DNA of 64,000 nucleotides from an uncultured Paracoccaceae bacterium (GCA_947488605.1 CANKZJ010000009.1:25937-89936), one strand, 5' to 3'; shown: positions 40,826-49,198, counted from the first letter of the stretch. Numbers and translations are program-made. Notes: a model not told the origin generated them from the sequence alone.

Positions 40826-41447
40826 ACGCGGCGGCTGTGGCGATAAGCCAGCCAACAATGGCGTAGGGGATCATCCCGATCATTGTCAGCAGACCGTCAC
40901 GCGTCAACATGCCCAGTGCAAGCATGGCAACACCAACCCCCATGATCGACGACGTAAAGGGTACAAATTCCAGTATCGGCATGATCATACCCGAAAGCAG
41001 GCACAAAATCTGCGGTATAAACACCAAAGGACGACGCGCGACCACACGCATGCGCCGTTCTGTTCGTGCATCGATCCAGCGGGCGACAGGGTACAATTTT
41101 TTGAACCCGTCCCCGACAAGCTTGCCTCTGACCTCGCGGCGCACAATCCACCGCGGCAACCACAAATTTTCGCGGCGTAACAGCATTTGACCTGCAATCA
41201 GGAAAATCAAGATGCCCATGGTGGTTGAAAACAAAGGGATACCGCTCAGCGGTGTTGCGACCGCCAAGGCAGGCAACAAAAGGATCGGCGCGAAACTCGC
41301 GTCACCGATTGTGTGCAAGACTTCGCGCAGCGATATCTTTTCAGCCCCGGCAAGATCGATCACCTGATCAATGATGTCGGTCAAACCCCGCAGAACCGGG
41401 GCCGTATCAGGCATTTCATTTGCCTGATACGATTTCATGTCTGCCAT
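40824..41447 (-). CDS. exoD: ExoD-family membrane protein
   Basis: A 207-residue ExoD-type protein: soluble start (LRGLTDIIDQVIDLAGAEKISLREVLHTIGDASFAPILLLPALA) and four hydrophobic segments, including TPLSGIPLFSTTMGILIFLIAGQMLL and PLVFIPQILCLLSGMIMPILEFVP. ExoD was named from a rhizobial exopolysaccharide phenotype; its role is still uncertain. It starts 1 nt after the phyR stop on the same strand, so the anti-anti-sigma regulator and this membrane protein are one operon. Confidence 0.92.
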   Translation of the reverse strand: MADMKSYQANEMPDTAPVLRGLTDIIDQVIDLAGAEKISLREVLHTIGDASFAPILLLPALAVATPLSGIPLFSTTMGILIFLIAGQMLLRRENLWLPRWIVRREVRGKLVGDGFKKLYPVARWIDARTERRMRVVARRPLVFIPQILCLLSGMIMPILEFVPFTSSIMGVGVAMLALGMLTRDGLLTMIGMIPYAIVGWLIATAAA

Positions 41448-41448
41448 G

Positions 41449-42258
41449 TCAGGATTTCAGCGTCGCCGTTGACGCAAAAAACATTGCCTGGCTGACGGCA
41501 GACTGGACCTGCGCCTCTTGGAATGGCTTTGAGATCAAGAATGCCGGTTCGGGACGGTCGCCCGTCAAAAGACGTTCAGGGAACGCGGTGATAAAGATCA
41601 CGGGCACGTCCATGGTTTTCAAAAGATCATTCACCGCATCAATGCCGGACGAATTGTCAGCAAGCTGGATGTCAGCAAGGATCAGATCGGCAGGTTCGTT
41701 TTTGCCCAACTCCACCGCTTCGGTATGGGTACGGGCGACGCCTGTCACCTCATGACCCAAAGACGTCACAATATCGGTGATGTCGGCGGCAATGATCGGT
41801 TCGTCCTCGATGATCATGACGCGGCCCTGCACGCTGGCGGAAAGTTCACTGTTTGCCACGCCAATCAAACGACGCACTTCGTCTTCGTCGATATCCATGA
41901 TTACTGCGATCTTGCTGATCCCGAATTCCTCAATCGTTCGGAGCAAAAGCGCCTCGCGCGAGTTGGCGGTCAGTTTGGCTAACAAACCATGGGCGCGGGC
42001 GCGCGGATCATCCCCATCATCATGGAACATCTGACCCGATGTCGACCAGATCGCATGAAAGCACCGGAACAAATTCACTTTCATCGTGTTTTCGTTTTCA
42101 AAGCCGCTTCTGTCTTTCAAGATGACTTCGAGCGTGGCGACAGTATATTTATCACCGCGTGACTGCGACCCTGTCAGCGCACGGGCATAGCGCCGCAAGT
42201 AAGGCAGCTCAGCCGCGATCAAATCGGAAAAACTTTGCTCCGGTGCTGTGTCGTTCAT
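41449..42258 (-). CDS. phyR: PhyR, anti-anti-sigma response regulator of the general stress response
   Basis: The start at 42258 (MNDTAPEQ) gives 269 residues; longer frames run into the promoter. PhyR has a sigma-factor-like N-terminal part (about 8-140, with a region-2-like segment and a region-4-like ISKIAVIMDIDEDEVRRLIGVANSEL) and a receiver domain (about 146-262) with E151, D152, phospho-acceptor D196, T224 and K244. When phosphorylated, PhyR binds NepR through its sigma-like domain and frees the sigma factor EcfG. It is divergent from nepR-ecfG, with two interlocked promoters between, and co-transcribed with exoD. Confidence 0.97.
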   Translation of the reverse strand: MNDTAPEQSFSDLIAAELPYLRRYARALTGSQSRGDKYTVATLEVILKDRSGFENENTMKVNLFRCFHAIWSTSGQMFHDDGDDPRARAHGLLAKLTANSREALLLRTIEEFGISKIAVIMDIDEDEVRRLIGVANSELSASVQGRVMIIEDEPIIAADITDIVTSLGHEVTGVARTHTEAVELGKNEPADLILADIQLADNSSGIDAVNDLLKTMDVPVIFITAFPERLLTGDRPEPAFLISKPFQEAQVQSAVSQAMFFASTATLKS

Positions 42259-42286
42259 TTTTTTTGACCTTTTTTGCATTAGTTCG

Positions 42287-42317
42287 GGAACCAACGCAGA
42301 AGTTAGCAGTTGGTTCC
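42287..42317. promoter_or_regulatory. Interlocked divergent EcfG-type promoters (phyR and nepR-ecfG)
   Basis: A symmetric 31-bp element: GGAACCAAC (42287), 13 nt, GTTGGTTCC (ending at 42317). Read on plus it gives GGAACC-N16-GTT for nepR; read on minus it gives GGAACC-N16-GTT for phyR. Each promoter's -10 GTT adjoins the other's -35, so the two share one footprint and likely compete for RNA polymerase. Autoregulation by EcfG is the expected meaning. Confidence 0.8.
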
Positions 42318-42357
42318 GGTCAGGTTGTGATTTTTTAAGATGAGGCGATAAAAAGCG

Positions 42358-42522
42358 ATGGCAAGTAAAAAAGACCCAAAACAGGACAAGATCGACAGGT
42401 ATATTGACCAAAACCTAAAGAAGGTTTTTTCGGACTTGGAAGGCGACGATATGCCAACCGAGATCATCGATTTGTTGTCAGTCCTGCGCGCCCAAGACGA
42501 AGAGTTGAAGGGTAAAAAATGA
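42358..42522 (+). CDS. nepR: NepR, anti-sigma factor of EcfG
   Basis: A 54-residue protein with the NepR pattern: IDRYIDQNLKKVFSDLEGDDMPTEIIDLLSVLR, two short helices that bind either EcfG or phosphorylated PhyR. Lysine-rich start, acidic end. Its TGA overlaps the ecfG ATG (ATGA), coupling the sigma and anti-sigma. First gene of the nepR-ecfG-kinase-PLD operon. Confidence 0.93.
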   Translation: MASKKDPKQDKIDRYIDQNLKKVFSDLEGDDMPTEIIDLLSVLRAQDEELKGKK

Positions 42523-43073
42523 CTCATCCAGATCCCAAAGACGAGCTGGTAACGCATTTACCGGCCCTGCGCGCTTTTGCGCTTAGTCTGACCCGCAACC
42601 GCGCCACCGCAGATGACATGATGCAGGACGCGGTCCTGAAAGCATGGACAAATATGGATAAGTTCGAGGCCGGCACAAACATGCGTGCCTGGCTGTTCAC
42701 GATCTTGCGCAACAACTATTATTCGTCCCGTCGCAAGCTGAACCGCGAAGTGGCCGATGTGGACAATGCCTTTTCTGATACCTTGTCGGTCAAACCCGAT
42801 CATGACGGCCGGTTGCAGATGATGGATTTCAAGGACGCGTTTGAACAACTGGCGGACGAACATCGCGAGGCGCTCATTCTTGTCGGTGCAAACGGCTTTT
42901 CATATGATGATGCAGCCGAAATGTGTGGCGTCGCCACTGGCACAATGAAAAGCCGAGTGAATCGTGCACGCGCTAAACTGACAGAAATCTTGCAATTGAA
43001 CGACGATGAGGCCCTTGAATTGACTGACAGTGCCACGATGGCAGTGGTTGGCAGCCCCAATTTGCCGTCATGA
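42519..43073 (+). CDS. ecfG: EcfG-type extracytoplasmic-function sigma factor (ECF15)
   Basis: A 184-residue sigma factor with region 2 (LPALRAFALSLTRNRATADDMMQDAVLKAWTNMDKFEAGTNMRAWLFTILRNNYYSSRRK) and region 4 (LADEHREALILVGANGFSYDDAAEMCGVATGTMKSRVNRARAKL) of the EcfG group. It directs RNA polymerase to GGAAC-N16/17-GTT-type promoters, which are abundant in this window. Coupled to nepR and to the histidine kinase (4-nt overlap). Held by NepR and released by phospho-PhyR. Confidence 0.96.
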   Translation: MTHPDPKDELVTHLPALRAFALSLTRNRATADDMMQDAVLKAWTNMDKFEAGTNMRAWLFTILRNNYYSSRRKLNREVADVDNAFSDTLSVKPDHDGRLQMMDFKDAFEQLADEHREALILVGANGFSYDDAAEMCGVATGTMKSRVNRARAKLTEILQLNDDEALELTDSATMAVVGSPNLPS

Positions 43074-44773
43074 TGGACGGCCAGTGGTTTCGCCGACTAA
43101 GCGTGCAACTCGTTGCATTGCTGACGATTGCGCTGTTGCCACTGGGGTTGATTGCGCTTTACCAAACCCAACGGCTCGCGGTTGAGGCGGACCGCACGGC
43201 CGCTGCGTCACTATTGGGCCTGACTGAACGGGCTGCGCGCACAGAACAACTATTGATCGAGCGCGCAGTTGGTGCAGCAAGGTTGTTTGGCAGCATTGCC
43301 CCAGAATTGCTAAGCAATCCGGGGACCTGTGCCCCCAATCTATCGCGCTTTGTTGATGCAAATCCAGACTACAGCTTTATCGGGGTTTTGCCACTTTCGG
43401 GGGTTGTGACATGCTCGTCCGTCACCCAAGAGCTGGACTTCACAGACGCCCCTAATTTCGATGCGGCCATGGCCGAACAACAGGCCACCATCATCCTGAA
43501 CGAAGCCGGCCCCGCCAGCGATCAGGCCGTTTTCGTCGTGTCTGAACCGTTCACGCAGGACGGCGAATTCGCGGGTTTTGTTTCCGTCTCAATTCCGCAC
43601 GACAACCTACCTGATATCAGCGATAGCATGGAGGCCCTTGGGCTGGTCGACCTGATTACCTTCAACGAAAGCGGCCGTATCCTGACAAGCAGGGTATCAT
43701 TCGAAAGTGCCGCTCAAGAGATCCCGCGCGATATGCCATTGAGTGAGCTATCAACCGTTGAACTACGGACATTTCGGTCTTTGAACATGCAAGGCGTTGA
43801 ACGTCGCTACAGCATTGTCACCATTGATGGCAGCCCTGCCGCGGTAATGGCCGTTTGGGAACCCCGCACAGATACGGGTGATACGAATGTATGGCTTGCC
43901 GCAGCCTTTCCTGCCTTGATGTGGTTCGCAAGCATGGGCGTTGCGATGCTGGCCATGAACACATTGGTGATCCGGCACCTGAACCGCATCAGACGCAAAA
44001 TGGATGATTTTGCCGATGACCGTTCGTCGCATCAACCTTATGAACCGAACGCATTGTTCCCGATCGAAGTCGAGAAATTAGAAGAAAATTTCGCCCGCAT
44101 GAGCGAAGAAGTGATGCGCGACGAGGCAGCGATGGAAGATGCGGTGCGCGAAAAAAGCGTCTTGGTCAAAGAAATTCATCACCGTGTCAAAAACAACCTG
44201 CAACTGATCTCATCGATTATGAATATGCAAATCCGCAGTGCCAAAGCGGATGAGACCAAGGCCGTTCTGCGCCGCGTCCAAGATCGCGTCCTTAGCTTGG
44301 CGACAATCCACCGCGACCTTTACCAATCGCAGGACAACGGGCGGGTGAACGTCGGTAATCTTGTCACTGAAATTGTCGAAAAGTCTGTGGAATTGGTCAC
44401 AGGAGAGGGGCGCAAGTTGGATCTGCAGATGCAAATTGATCCGATTCTGCTTTACCCCGACCAAGCGGTGCCACTGTCGCTTGTCGTGGCCGAGGCCGCG
44501 ACGAATGCCATGAAGTATATTGGCGATCAGCCAGACACGACCGGCACGCTTGACGTACGATTAAAGCAGGATTGCACCGCCTGCATATTGGTTATGACAA
44601 ACTCTGTCGGCCCGACCCCCGATCAGGAAAGCACCGGATTGGGCAGTAAACTGATGCATGCTTTTGCCATGCAGCTAGGTGGCAAAATTGATATTGATCA
44701 ATCGCCGGATCTCTTTTCTTTAACACTTCATTTCAATGCCGCAGAATTCCAGCCGGAGGCGCGCGACTATTGA
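43070..44773 (+). CDS. HisKA_2-type membrane sensor kinase (PhyK-like)
   Basis: A 567-residue sensor with a first membrane helix (about 13-32), a periplasmic sensor region of about 240 residues (two cysteines at 87 and 115), a second helix (about 275-300), a coiled linker, and a HisKA_2 dimerisation/phospho-acceptor box VKEIHHRVKNNLQLISSIM with H370. The ATP-binding domain ends the protein, with N-box EAATNAMKYIGD. In this family the kinase phosphorylates PhyR. It overlaps the ecfG stop and the following PLD gene. The periplasmic ligand is unknown. Confidence 0.93.
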   Translation: MMDGQWFRRLSVQLVALLTIALLPLGLIALYQTQRLAVEADRTAAASLLGLTERAARTEQLLIERAVGAARLFGSIAPELLSNPGTCAPNLSRFVDANPDYSFIGVLPLSGVVTCSSVTQELDFTDAPNFDAAMAEQQATIILNEAGPASDQAVFVVSEPFTQDGEFAGFVSVSIPHDNLPDISDSMEALGLVDLITFNESGRILTSRVSFESAAQEIPRDMPLSELSTVELRTFRSLNMQGVERRYSIVTIDGSPAAVMAVWEPRTDTGDTNVWLAAAFPALMWFASMGVAMLAMNTLVIRHLNRIRRKMDDFADDRSSHQPYEPNALFPIEVEKLEENFARMSEEVMRDEAAMEDAVREKSVLVKEIHHRVKNNLQLISSIMNMQIRSAKADETKAVLRRVQDRVLSLATIHRDLYQSQDNGRVNVGNLVTEIVEKSVELVTGEGRKLDLQMQIDPILLYPDQAVPLSLVVAEAATNAMKYIGDQPDTTGTLDVRLKQDCTACILVMTNSVGPTPDQESTGLGSKLMHAFAMQLGGKIDIDQSPDLFSLTLHFNAAEFQPEARDY

Positions 44774-46296
44774 CCGCAACTGACACACGCTATTTCGAAG
44801 TCCTTGTGACGGCGCAAGAGGCGTACCCAAGGCTGGAAGCTGCCTTTATGGCGGCCAAAAGCGAAATCGTTGCTGGTTTTCGTATCTTTGATCCTTGGAC
44901 AAAACTGCGTTCTGACGCAGCGCGCGCGATTGGTGACACGTGGTTTGATTTGGTCGTTCACACCCTCAATCGCGGTGTCGAGATACGCATCATCTTGACC
45001 GACTTTGACCCTGTCGTGCGGATGCAAGAACACCGTTATGCGTGGCAATGCCTGCGTGCATTCATTGCAGCCACCGAAGCGTCAAACCATCCTGAAAGGC
45101 TGAACGCACGGGTTGCGATGCACCCTGCACGGGTCGGTCTTTTGCCGCGCACATTATTGTGGCCGCGTTCCTTCAAAGAGGTCGGCACGCAACTGAGCAA
45201 GGTCCAAGAGGACATCGGCGCCCACCTTGATGGCACGCCCTACCTGCGCGATCTTGCGGTCAAGCGCGGTGACACCTTGTCGCCCCGCAAGTTCCCCCCG
45301 CCACCTTTGGTCCCAGTCACACACCACCAGAAACTGGCGGTATTTGACGCAGAAACGCTCTATATCGGTGGTCTGGACGTGAACGACCGCCGTTATGACA
45401 CGCCGCGTCATAACCGGAGGGGCGTTGATACCTGGCACGATGTGCAGGTCGTTGTCAGCGGGGAAGTGGCGACCGAGGCCCGCCAGCATTTGCTGGACAT
45501 GGAAGACGTTTTTTCGGGTAAGAACGCACGTCATACCAATGCGCTTTTGCGCACCATGTCGGCAAAACGCAAATTTTCCTTGCCCTTCATGTCGCCTGTA
45601 CCTGCGATCTCTGAGATTTCAGACGCACATCTGGAAGCGATCAAAAAGGCAGAACAGTTTATCTATTTTGAGACCCAATTTTTTCGCGATGAAACCATCG
45701 CGCGTGCACTTGCGCTGCGTGCAGCACAGCAGCCCGGGCTTTCACTTGTTATGATGCTGCCCGCCGCCCCGGAAGATATCGCCTTTACCGACGACTGGGG
45801 CCCTGATGCAGCGTATGGCGAACACATGCAGGTCAAATGCATCGACCTTATCACCAGCGGCTTTGGTGAAAGGGTGTTTATCGGCTCACCCGCACAGCCA
45901 CGCCCGTCATCATCAAAGGGCAGGGATGCGCATTTTGGGGCGCCCTTGATCTACCTGCATGCCAAAGTCTCAATCTTTGATGACAGCCTCGGTATCGTTT
46001 CATCGGCGAACTTAAACGGACGCAGCATGAATTGGGACACTGAGGCAGGGGTCACCACACAATCAAAGGCCGAGGTTGCGCAGCTTAAGCGGCGTTGTTT
46101 TGAACACTGGCTGGGCAAGGGCGCGGATGATGCGTTTTATCAACCGCAAACCGCTTGCGATACATGGGCGGCGCGTGCGGCACAAAACGCACAAGTGGAA
46201 CCAGACCAACGCGAAGGCTTTGTTTTGCCCTACAAGATCGGGCCGGCGCGTGCCGATGCTCAGATATTGCCGGGTGTGCCGTCTGAAATGACCTGA
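44770..46296 (+). CDS. Phospholipase D-like protein
   Basis: A 508-residue PLD-superfamily protein with a TTG start overlapping the kinase stop (TTGA). Two HxKxxxxD motifs are present, THHQKLAVFD and YLHAKVSIFD, each followed by the typical G-[SG] loop (YIGGLDV; SSANLNGRSMN). These together form one active site for phosphodiester cleavage or transfer, on phospholipids or other substrates. A PLD gene fused by overlap to the kinase of the GSR is unusual and suggests a membrane-lipid role in the stress response. Its 3' end overlaps the convergent AI-2E-like gene by 37 nt. Confidence 0.9.
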   Translation: MTATDTRYFEVLVTAQEAYPRLEAAFMAAKSEIVAGFRIFDPWTKLRSDAARAIGDTWFDLVVHTLNRGVEIRIILTDFDPVVRMQEHRYAWQCLRAFIAATEASNHPERLNARVAMHPARVGLLPRTLLWPRSFKEVGTQLSKVQEDIGAHLDGTPYLRDLAVKRGDTLSPRKFPPPPLVPVTHHQKLAVFDAETLYIGGLDVNDRRYDTPRHNRRGVDTWHDVQVVVSGEVATEARQHLLDMEDVFSGKNARHTNALLRTMSAKRKFSLPFMSPVPAISEISDAHLEAIKKAEQFIYFETQFFRDETIARALALRAAQQPGLSLVMMLPAAPEDIAFTDDWGPDAAYGEHMQVKCIDLITSGFGERVFIGSPAQPRPSSSKGRDAHFGAPLIYLHAKVSIFDDSLGIVSSANLNGRSMNWDTEAGVTTQSKAEVAQLKRRCFEHWLGKGADDAFYQPQTACDTWAARAAQNAQVEPDQREGFVLPYKIGPARADAQILPGVPSEMT

Positions 46297-47288
46297 CCGT
46301 TGAAACCCTTTACGACCGTCAACGTCCAGATCAACAGCGGGATGGCGATGATGCCGCCGATTGGGCCCCACAGCCACAACCAGAACACCAAAGACACAAA
46401 TACCAGCAGCGGGTTCACCGACAGGCTTTTGCCCACCAGCGTCGGTGTGACAAACTGTGCCTCGACGGCATTCATCGCGATATAGATTGCGGGAGGCAGA
46501 AAACTGGCCGCGCCATCAAAAACGACAATACCGGTGACAGTCAGCATGGCGATCAAGGCCAGCGGGCCAAGGTATAGAACGAAATTTAGCAGACAGGCCA
46601 ACAGCCCCCAAACAATCGGGGACGGCATACCGATCCAATACATGACCACGGCGACAATTGCGCCAAAGCTCAAGTTGATGGCTGAAATCGTCAAAACGTA
46701 CCGTGACACCTGTGCCGCTGCGTGGCGAAGGTCGCGTTGTCCGATCGGCGCTGTCGTCGTGCTCAGCCAGTCATAGACAGCATTTCTGGCCAAAAGAAAG
46801 AAGTAGAGTGTCCCGGTAAAGATCAGAAATTGCGCCGCAAACTGCGGGGCATAAAATAGCGCATCTGTCAAAGATGGCAGCGTCACACCCTCGGTTGACC
46901 CTTCATTTGCTGCGCCCGCCGGTTCAATGGCGGCTGCGACATCGTCCGAGATCTTTTCAATGCCCTGCAACAGTCTTTGGGCCTCTTGCACGGTTTCGCG
47001 CAACTCGGCTTGAATGACAGGTCCTTGGCTGATCGCCTGAGAGATGTAGGGCTCTAGCAAGAGGACAATAAAGAAGATTGAGGCAAGCGCGAGAAGGACC
47101 GACAAAAAGGCAGCAATGGCATCAGGAATCCGTAGCTTTTCCCAAAGTTCTGAAAGCGGGGTCAGGACAACACCAAGCAATATAGCTGCCAACAGGGGCG
47201 CGAACAGGGCTTTGGCCTGATGCAACACGATAAAAACGGCAATAATCGTCAATATCCCGAGGCACACCGTGTTGATCGTGGATCGCAT
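46260..47288 (-). CDS. AI-2E/PerM-family transporter-like membrane protein
   Basis: A 342-residue protein of the AI-2E exporter (UPF0118/PerM) family: two N-terminal helices (CLGILTIIAVFIVLHQAKALFAPLLAAILLGVVLTPLSELWE), a long central soluble region with alanine/glutamate helices (EGIEKISDDVAAAIEPAG), and a C-terminal bundle with SFGAIVAVVMYWIGMPSPIVWGLLACLLNFVLYLGPLALIAML and VFWLWLWGPIGGIIAIPLLIW. Substrate unclear. An EcfG-type site precedes it on the minus strand. It overlaps PLD at the 3' end. Confidence 0.92.
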   Translation of the reverse strand: MRSTINTVCLGILTIIAVFIVLHQAKALFAPLLAAILLGVVLTPLSELWEKLRIPDAIAAFLSVLLALASIFFIVLLLEPYISQAISQGPVIQAELRETVQEAQRLLQGIEKISDDVAAAIEPAGAANEGSTEGVTLPSLTDALFYAPQFAAQFLIFTGTLYFFLLARNAVYDWLSTTTAPIGQRDLRHAAAQVSRYVLTISAINLSFGAIVAVVMYWIGMPSPIVWGLLACLLNFVLYLGPLALIAMLTVTGIVVFDGAASFLPPAIYIAMNAVEAQFVTPTLVGKSLSVNPLLVFVSLVFWLWLWGPIGGIIAIPLLIWTLTVVKGFNGQVISDGTPGNI

Positions 47289-47310
47289 TCTTTGATCTCC
47301 TTCACGGATG

Positions 47311-47335
47311 AACCTCTGAAATAGCTATTGGTTCC
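47311..47335 (-). promoter_or_regulatory. EcfG-type promoter (AI-2E-like gene)
   Basis: Minus strand GGAACC-N16-GTT, 23 nt before the start at 47288. Confidence 0.65.
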
Positions 47336-47343
47336 CCGCCTAT

Positions 47344-47368
47344 GGAACTTTTGGCCGGCTGCCGCGTT
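47344..47368 (+). promoter_or_regulatory. EcfG-type promoter (58-residue gene)
   Basis: GGAAC-N17-GTT with C before GTT, 33 nt before the start at 47401. Divergent partner of the site at 47311. Confidence 0.7.
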
Positions 47369-47400
47369 GGGCCAGCGAGAAATCAAAAAAGGAGACGACC

Positions 47401-47577
47401 ATGTCAGCTTCCAACACGAATATTGAAAAGCAAGCGAAACGCCATCGCGGGCCGCTTATTGGTATCGCATTCGCGCTTGCCTGGGCGGCAGTCCTGTTTG
47501 TCGGCTTCCTGATCTGGACCGCCTATCAGTCGGATAATCCCGCGGCACAAAGCCCGGCGGCATATGTTTCAGAATGA
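47401..47577 (+). CDS. Small single-helix membrane protein (58 residues)
   Basis: Preceded by AAAGGAG at a good distance. A basic N-terminal part (KQAKRHRG) is followed by one membrane helix (GIAFALAWAAVLFVGFLIW, about 21-39) and a polar tail. The family is unknown to me. It is read from the EcfG-type site 33 nt upstream and ends at its own terminator, so it is an isolated stress gene. Confidence 0.78.
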   Translation: MSASNTNIEKQAKRHRGPLIGIAFALAWAAVLFVGFLIWTAYQSDNPAAQSPAAYVSE

Positions 47578-47584
47578 AAGAAAG

Positions 47585-47612
47585 GCGCGCTTTTCTAAGC
47601 GCGCTTTTTTTT
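47585..47612. terminator. Intrinsic terminator after the 58-residue gene
   Basis: GCGCGCTT pairs with AAGCGCGC around TTCT, followed by eight T. It also borders the 3' end of the convergent gene at 47615. Confidence 0.9.
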
Positions 47613-47614
47613 GG

Positions 47615-47980
47615 CTAAAAGAGCCAAAACAAAATACCGGTCGAGATTGCACCGGCAGCAAACAGCATTGAAATGATCATCATGCCCCTGAATGATGCAT
47701 CAGCCACGTTGTTTTCGACGATCCACCTTTGCACCCGAAGCGCATGTACAATGGCAAGCGCGCACATTGCGATGGATGAGATAACAAAAAGCGCAGCACC
47801 CACGCTCGCGGCAAGGGACCCCTCATTGGGCCCGAACACCGCCTTTGTAACCAGTGCGATCGCCAAAAACACAAGGCCCGCCGTGATCAAACCCGCGAAC
47901 GCCCGCTCATGCGCAATTAACCTGCGCCGGTCGACCAGTTCTGCGTTTGGTATAGCGATTGATTTGGTAAGATCAGACAT
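47615..47980 (-). CDS. Small membrane protein with three predicted helices
   Basis: A 121-residue protein starting at 47980. The segment RRRLIAHERAFAGLITAGLVFLAIALVTKAVFG resembles the AAERT-type start of DUF202 proteins, then two further membrane helices (VGAALFVISSIAMCALAIVHALRV and MIISMLFAAGAISTGILFWLF). I suggest DUF202-like but do not insist. It lies 46 nt downstream of the PLDc_N-like gene, on the same strand, and probably shares its EcfG-type promoter. Confidence 0.7.
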   Translation of the reverse strand: MSDLTKSIAIPNAELVDRRRLIAHERAFAGLITAGLVFLAIALVTKAVFGPNEGSLAASVGAALFVISSIAMCALAIVHALRVQRWIVENNVADASFRGMMIISMLFAAGAISTGILFWLF

Positions 47981-48026
47981 CAAAGAAAATGGCGCTCCGA
48001 TAAACCGGAACGCCATTCAAAAATTT

Positions 48027-48215
48027 CTATACGGTGGCCGCTGCGCCGCGTGGGCCTGCGACGAGCCAGATGATAAAGCCAATCACCGGCAGCACCAGCA
48101 CAAGAAGTGTCCAAAGCACTTTGCTTCCTGTTGATGCGCCCGACCCAAAGATCGAGATAATTGCCCAGATGTTGAGGGCCAAGATGATCAGACCGCCTAA
48201 ACCAGCATATTCCAT
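48027..48215 (-). CDS. PLDc_N-type small membrane protein
   Basis: A 62-residue protein with GGAGGA before the start. Two membrane helices (GLGGLIILALNIWAIISIFGSG and KVLWTLLVLVLPVIGFIIWLVAGPRG) form the PLDc N-terminal (PF13396-like) module that exists as a stand-alone protein in many bacteria. No catalytic part. First gene after an EcfG-type site. Confidence 0.85.
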   Translation of the reverse strand: MEYAGLGGLIILALNIWAIISIFGSGASTGSKVLWTLLVLVLPVIGFIIWLVAGPRGAAATV

Positions 48216-48254
48216 TTGTCTTTCCTCCGATTGTTTCGGTTTCTTCACCTACAC

Positions 48255-48279
48255 AACGGCCCGGATCCAAATTGGTTCC
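48255..48279 (-). promoter_or_regulatory. EcfG-type promoter (PLDc_N operon)
   Basis: Minus strand GGAACC-N16-GTT, 40 nt before the start at 48215. It overlaps the 3' end zone of the FNT gene. Confidence 0.68.
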
Positions 48280-48280
48280 A

Positions 48281-49093
48281 TTATTTTTTTTCGGGCAGTT
48301 CATGCCGGACCTGCCCGAACGACAACAAGGCAAAGATTACTGTGCCGCCAAGGATGTTTCCCGCCAGTACAGGCAAGAAAAAGTTCCACATCGCAGTGGT
48401 AAAGGGCAGGGCGCCTTGCACCATCAGAAATGCCATCTCGACGCTACCAGCCACGATATGTGTAAAATCACCGGCCGCGATCAACCAGGTAAAGATCATG
48501 ATCAAAAACAGCTCAAACCCTTCTGACTTTGGCAGCATCCAGACAATTGCAGCAATGATCACCCCGGCAGGGATTGCACGTTGGAATGCCTCGCTTGCAG
48601 TAAAGCCGGTTGCGTGTTCCGAAAGCTCCGTTATTGCCGGAAGCAGCTCGGCGGGAATGAATGATCCGTAAGCAAAGGCGGCCGCTGCGATGAAAGCACC
48701 GACCACATTTGCAAAAAGGACAATGAACCAGAGTATCCCGACTTGATGAAACATCGAAGCAGAGGGATCGCGCATCACAGGCAACACAGTGGTGATGGTG
48801 TTTTCCGTAAACAGCTGCATGCTGCCAAGGATCACAACGATGAACCCAAGACTGTATCCAAGGTTCTCTAGCAAATAGCGCCACGGCGTATCGGGCAGGT
48901 ATGTCCGAAAGATCGCTTCGCCCAAGACTGAAAGCGAAATCATCATCCCTGCGGCGATGCCCGACCAGAACAACGATGCTTTGGGGCGTTCAAGTTCTTC
49001 CTGCCCCTCGCGGCGAATAACCTCAAAGATATCCTTAGAAGACAAATTTTCAGTTTCTTCTACGATAGTATCATGTGCAGGGTCATGTGGCAT
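48281..49093 (-). CDS. Formate/nitrite transporter (FNT) family protein
   Basis: A 270-residue FNT-type channel with a longer charged N-terminus (about 1-40) and six membrane helices. Typical signatures: FWSGIAAGMMISLSVLGEAI, the asparagine-rich loop ELFTENTITT (as in QLFTENTIT) and AAGDFTHIVAGSVEMAF, corresponding to the pore-histidine region. The subgroup resembles stress-associated YfdC-type members more than FocA; the transported anion is unknown. Divergent from DUF2254 across 105 bp with back-to-back EcfG-type sites. Confidence 0.88.
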   Translation of the reverse strand: MPHDPAHDTIVEETENLSSKDIFEVIRREGQEELERPKASLFWSGIAAGMMISLSVLGEAIFRTYLPDTPWRYLLENLGYSLGFIVVILGSMQLFTENTITTVLPVMRDPSASMFHQVGILWFIVLFANVVGAFIAAAAFAYGSFIPAELLPAITELSEHATGFTASEAFQRAIPAGVIIAAIVWMLPKSEGFELFLIMIFTWLIAAGDFTHIVAGSVEMAFLMVQGALPFTTAMWNFFLPVLAGNILGGTVIFALLSFGQVRHELPEKK

Positions 49094-49123
49094 GGTTACG
49101 GTCCTTTTGGTTATTCAAACCAC

Positions 49124-49149
49124 AACTATCGCGGAACGCTTTTGGTTCC
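49124..49149 (-). promoter_or_regulatory. EcfG-type promoter (FNT gene), longer spacing
   Basis: Minus strand GGAAC-N18-GTT, 31 nt before the start at 49093. Spacing is one longer than most sites here. Confidence 0.6.
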
Positions 49150-49158
49150 ATAAACGTT
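49133..49158 (+). promoter_or_regulatory. EcfG-type promoter (DUF2254), longer spacing
   Basis: GGAAC-N18-GTT with C before GTT, 41 nt before the start at 49199. It overlaps the minus-strand site at 49124-49149. Confidence 0.6.
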
Positions 49159-49198
49159 ACATAGATTGGACACGCATTTGTGTCGCAAGGGGGCATAA

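Noticed and set aside
43763..44464. Minus-strand frames inside the sensor kinase
   Set aside because: Shadows of a kinase with clear HisKA_2 and ATPase motifs.
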